A stretch of 15,284 nucleotides of DNA from Bacillota bacterium. Its GTDB lineage: Bacteria > Bacillota > Clostridia > Christensenellales > Aristaeellaceae. Of the stretch, positions 13,318 through 15,284 are shown piece by piece. The translations under genes and the position numbers were made by a program. The stretch is taken from the NCBI GenBank assembly GCA_023415715.1, contig JAEZJP010000297.1:1-15284 (forward strand). The letters run 5' to 3'. Under the pieces are notes generated by a model. It worked only from the letters and a program-made list of their open reading frames with translations. It was not told the origin of the DNA and searched no databases. Numbering within the stretch: the first letter of the stretch is position 1; each line of letters starts with the position of its first letter.

Positions 13318-14292
13318 TTAGTTACCGCTGAACTCACCGCAGAAATTCTGATGCAGGTACTTTTCCGGCTCGCCCTGTCCCAGCGCCCACATGAGCTTGG
13401 TGACGGCGGCCTCGGTGGTCATGTCACGGCCGGAAAAAACGTGGGTGGAAAGGATGCGGCTGCCGACTTCATATACAGTGAAGTCGGCTTTTTCATACAA
13501 GCACTGGGTTACCACCAGCGCATAAAGCCCTTTTTCCGCCAGCATGTGCAGCTTATCCACCAGGTTGCGGCGGATGTAGTGCAGCCCGCCCAGCCCGAAG
13601 GCCTCGATCACGACGCCTTTGTAGCCTGCGGAAACGATCCAGTCGAACACATCCGGCATGGTGCCTGGCATGAGCTTCAACAAAAATACCCTGGGGTCAA
13701 TCTCATCCCGGAAGCGGCAGGGCTCATAAAACTGCTGAGGGTTTGCAAAATGCACACCTTCCCCGTCCACAAGGCCTGCAAGCGGCGCATTGACGCTGTC
13801 GAAGGCGTCGAAGCTGGTGGTGCGGGTTTTCACCGCCCTTACACCGGAAATGATCTTTTGATGGAACGCCACATACGTGCCCGGCACGCCGGCGGTTGCT
13901 GCTGCAAAGGCGCAGTGCATGTTGGGTATGGCGTCGGACAGCGGATGGCTGATGGGCAATTGCGCCCCGGTGAATACGATGGGTTTTTCATGGCCGCACA
14001 GCATGAAGTTTAGTGCCGCGGCGGAATAGGCCATGGTGTCGGTGCCATGGGTGACCACCGCGCCATCGCAGGCATCAAGCGCATCTTTTACGGCGCCTGC
14101 AAGAACCCGCCATTCTTCCGGCTGTATGTTGCTGGAATCCAGGGCGAATACATCCCGGCTTACTACATGACAGATCGTTTCCACTCCTGAAAGGCGCACA
14201 AGCTCCGCCCCGGTCAGTGCGGGAACAAGCCCATCCTTGGTAGGGGTACTGGCAATGGTGCCGCCGGTGGCAAGCAGCGCAATGGTCTTCAT
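13318..14292 (-). CDS. L-asparaginase (type I/II family)
   Basis: Asparaginase hydrolyses L-asparagine to aspartate and ammonia. The 324-residue length is normal for the bacterial family. Both catalytic threonine motifs are present: TGGTIAS with Thr12 near the N-terminus, and THGTDTM with Thr84-Asp85. The substrate-binding DSSN lies at residues 52-55 and the lysine motif AVKTRT follows near residue 160. No signal peptide is seen, so it is probably cytoplasmic, as in AnsA-type enzymes. The ATG at 14292 has GGGAGGA on the minus strand, five bases upstream. It is convergent with the synthetase gene and divergent from the MFS gene. Glutaminase side activity cannot be judged. Confidence 0.94.
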   Translation of the reverse strand: MKTIALLATGGTIASTPTKDGLVPALTGAELVRLSGVETICHVVSRDVFALDSSNIQPEEWRVLAGAVKDALDACDGAVVTHGTDTMAYSAAALNFMLCGHEKPIVFTGAQLPISHPLSDAIPNMHCAFAAATAGVPGTYVAFHQKIISGVRAVKTRTTSFDAFDSVNAPLAGLVDGEGVHFANPQQFYEPCRFRDEIDPRVFLLKLMPGTMPDVFDWIVSAGYKGVVIEAFGLGGLHYIRRNLVDKLHMLAEKGLYALVVTQCLYEKADFTVYEVGSRILSTHVFSGRDMTTEAAVTKLMWALGQGEPEKYLHQNFCGEFSGN

Positions 14293-14321
14293 GGGATTCC
14301 TCCCTCAAACGTCTGGTAAAA

Positions 14322-14349
14322 AGTATAGCACGTTCCTTACAAATGAAAA
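14322..14349 (-). promoter_or_regulatory. Probable promoter of the asparaginase gene
   Basis: The minus strand shows TATACT (14322-14327) as a good -10 box, with TTTTCA (14344-14349) 16 bases upstream as a weak -35. The untranslated leader would be about 25 bases. Confidence 0.55.
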
Positions 14350-14371
14350 GCCCCTTTACACACTTTCCTCA

Positions 14372-14400
14372 TTGCATTAATATATACGGAAAGGTATAAT
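14372..14400 (+). promoter_or_regulatory. Probable promoter of the MFS transporter gene
   Basis: TATAAT (14395-14400) is a perfect -10 box; TTGCAT (14372-14377) lies 17 bases upstream as a weak -35. The weak -35 suggests dependence on an activator or low basal activity. Confidence 0.6.
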
Positions 14401-14428
14401 TTGTAATAGTAAATCACGGAGGGAACAT

Positions 14429-15284
14429 ATGAAGCTGAATGCGAAACGGACGCTGTTGGTGGGCCTTGCTTTTATGTCGATTTCCGCGTTTTGGCAATTA
14501 TACGATAGTGTCATACCCTTGATCCTTAAAAACAACTTTGCCCTGGAGGATGGTTTTGCCGGATTCATCATGGCGCTCGACAACATACTTGCGCTTTTCC
14601 TGCTGCCGCTTTTTGGCTTGTTATCCGACCGCTGCGGCTTGTTGGTCGGCAGGCGCATGCCCTTTATTCTGGCCGGCACAGCGGCGGCTGCAATGATGAT
14701 GCTGCAATTGCCAGGTTCCGCAAACGTAGGCAATGCGGCAATGTTTTACGTGGGGCTGGGTGTACTGCTTATCGCCATGGGCGTATATCGCTCACCCGCC
14801 GTAGCGCTTATGCCGGATGTGACGCCCAAACCCTTAAGGTCTAAGGGTAACGCAGTCATCAACCTGATGGGGGCACTGGGCGGTGTATTTACGTTGTTGG
14901 CCATCCAGATGCTTGTGAAAAAGCCGGTGGAAGGCAGCTTCCGGGTAGATTACAGTGCAGTTTTCATGGCTGTCGCGGCTTTCATGGTTGTGGCGGTTGT
15001 TGCGCTTGTTTTGACTGTTAGGGAACGCAAGCTGGTTAGGCAGATGGAGGATATCCACTACGGTGTGGATCCCAAGACGGAACAGGCCGCGCAGCTGACC
15101 GCAAACGGGACCGAAAAGCTGCCTCCGGAACTTTTCAAAAGCCTTATACTCATTTTAGCCTCGGTGTTTTTGTGGTTCATGGGCTATAACGCCGTGACTA
15201 CCGCCTTTACAAAGTATGCCCAGCAAATGTGGAATATGGATGTCGGCGCAGCCTCCGCATGCATGATGGTAGCCACGGTTGGGG
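14429..15284 (+). CDS. MFS transporter, sugar-transporter-like (GPH/SLC45-like), cut off by the window end
   Basis: The frame is open from ATG 14429 to the last base, giving 285 residues without a stop; roughly a third or more of a normal MFS protein is missing. Several hydrophobic segments are visible, with the family loop GLLSDRCGLLVGRRMPFI after the second one. This resembles the GxxSDRxxxxxGRRRPFI loop of sucrose and SLC45-type transporters. RSPAVALMPDVTPKPLRSKGNAV, in the loop after transmembrane segment 4, is also typical of that group. A charged cytoplasmic loop follows the sixth segment (about residues 198-235), then the C-terminal half begins. GGAGGG (14418-14423) is five bases before the start. 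Uptake of a disaccharide or related solute is possible; the substrate is unknown. Confidence 0.85.
   Translation, partial: MKLNAKRTLLVGLAFMSISAFWQLYDSVIPLILKNNFALEDGFAGFIMALDNILALFLLPLFGLLSDRCGLLVGRRMPFILAGTAAAAMMMLQLPGSANVGNAAMFYVGLGVLLIAMGVYRSPAVALMPDVTPKPLRSKGNAVINLMGALGGVFTLLAIQMLVKKPVEGSFRVDYSAVFMAVAAFMVVAVVALVLTVRERKLVRQMEDIHYGVDPKTEQAAQLTANGTEKLPPELFKSLILILASVFLWFMGYNAVTTAFTKYAQQMWNMDVGAASACMMVATVG

Noticed and set aside
13288..14013. A 241-codon plus-strand frame opposite the asparaginase gene
   Set aside because: It starts near the terminator stem and is an antisense shadow of a gene with all of its catalytic motifs intact.

Overview
The window looks like chromosomal DNA from an anaerobic, Gram-positive, Clostridia-like bacterium of moderate-to-high GC. 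The signs are purine-rich Shine-Dalgarno sites, sigma-A promoters close to TTGACA-N17-TATAAT, an oxygen-sensitive class III ribonucleotide reductase with tandem NrdR boxes, the single-chain (alpha2) glycyl-tRNA synthetase, and a pnp - M16 peptidase order. I cannot name the genus. The gene content is mostly housekeeping; no phage, IS element, CRISPR array, rRNA or tRNA was found.

Layout. 1-3839 (+): the 3'-truncated-upstream end of pnp with its terminator, then an M16 zinc peptidase and a small dimeric-dUTPase/MazG-type protein. 3840-4233: a gene-free block made of nested inverted repeats, a terminator hairpin and a GC-rich imperfect tandem repeat. 4234-5392 (-): a CorA-type magnesium channel with its own promoter and a roughly 190-nt leader. 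5393-8600 (+): NrdR-box-controlled nrdD-nrdG with a shared bidirectional terminator. 8621-11764: a LysE-type exporter (-) diverging from a two-gene overlapping unit (+), a YddG-like DMT exporter and an M81 (MlrC-like) metallopeptidase. 11809-13307 (+): glycyl-tRNA synthetase with its own promoter and terminator. 13318-14349 (-): an asparaginase. 14372-end (+): the first 285 residues of a sugar-transporter-like MFS protein that runs off the window.

How the genes fit together. nrdD and nrdG form a complete anaerobic dNTP-synthesis system, and the dUTPase-like protein also acts on nucleotide pools. The LysE exporter, YddG-like exporter, M81 peptidase and asparaginase suggest peptide and amino-acid handling, although they lie in several transcription units.

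The most interesting signal is the corA leader on the minus strand. It contains a consensus promoter, a 24-codon leader ORF with a strong Shine-Dalgarno site and an early acidic/proline start (M-E-G-D-P-Y-S-P), a terminator with a T7 tract ending one base before the corA ATG, and a candidate antiterminator whose upstream strand lies within leader codons 9-17. This has the architecture of translation-coupled attenuation. By analogy with enterobacterial MgtL and CorL leader peptides it could report low magnesium. The architecture is visible in the sequence; the ligand and mechanism are inference.
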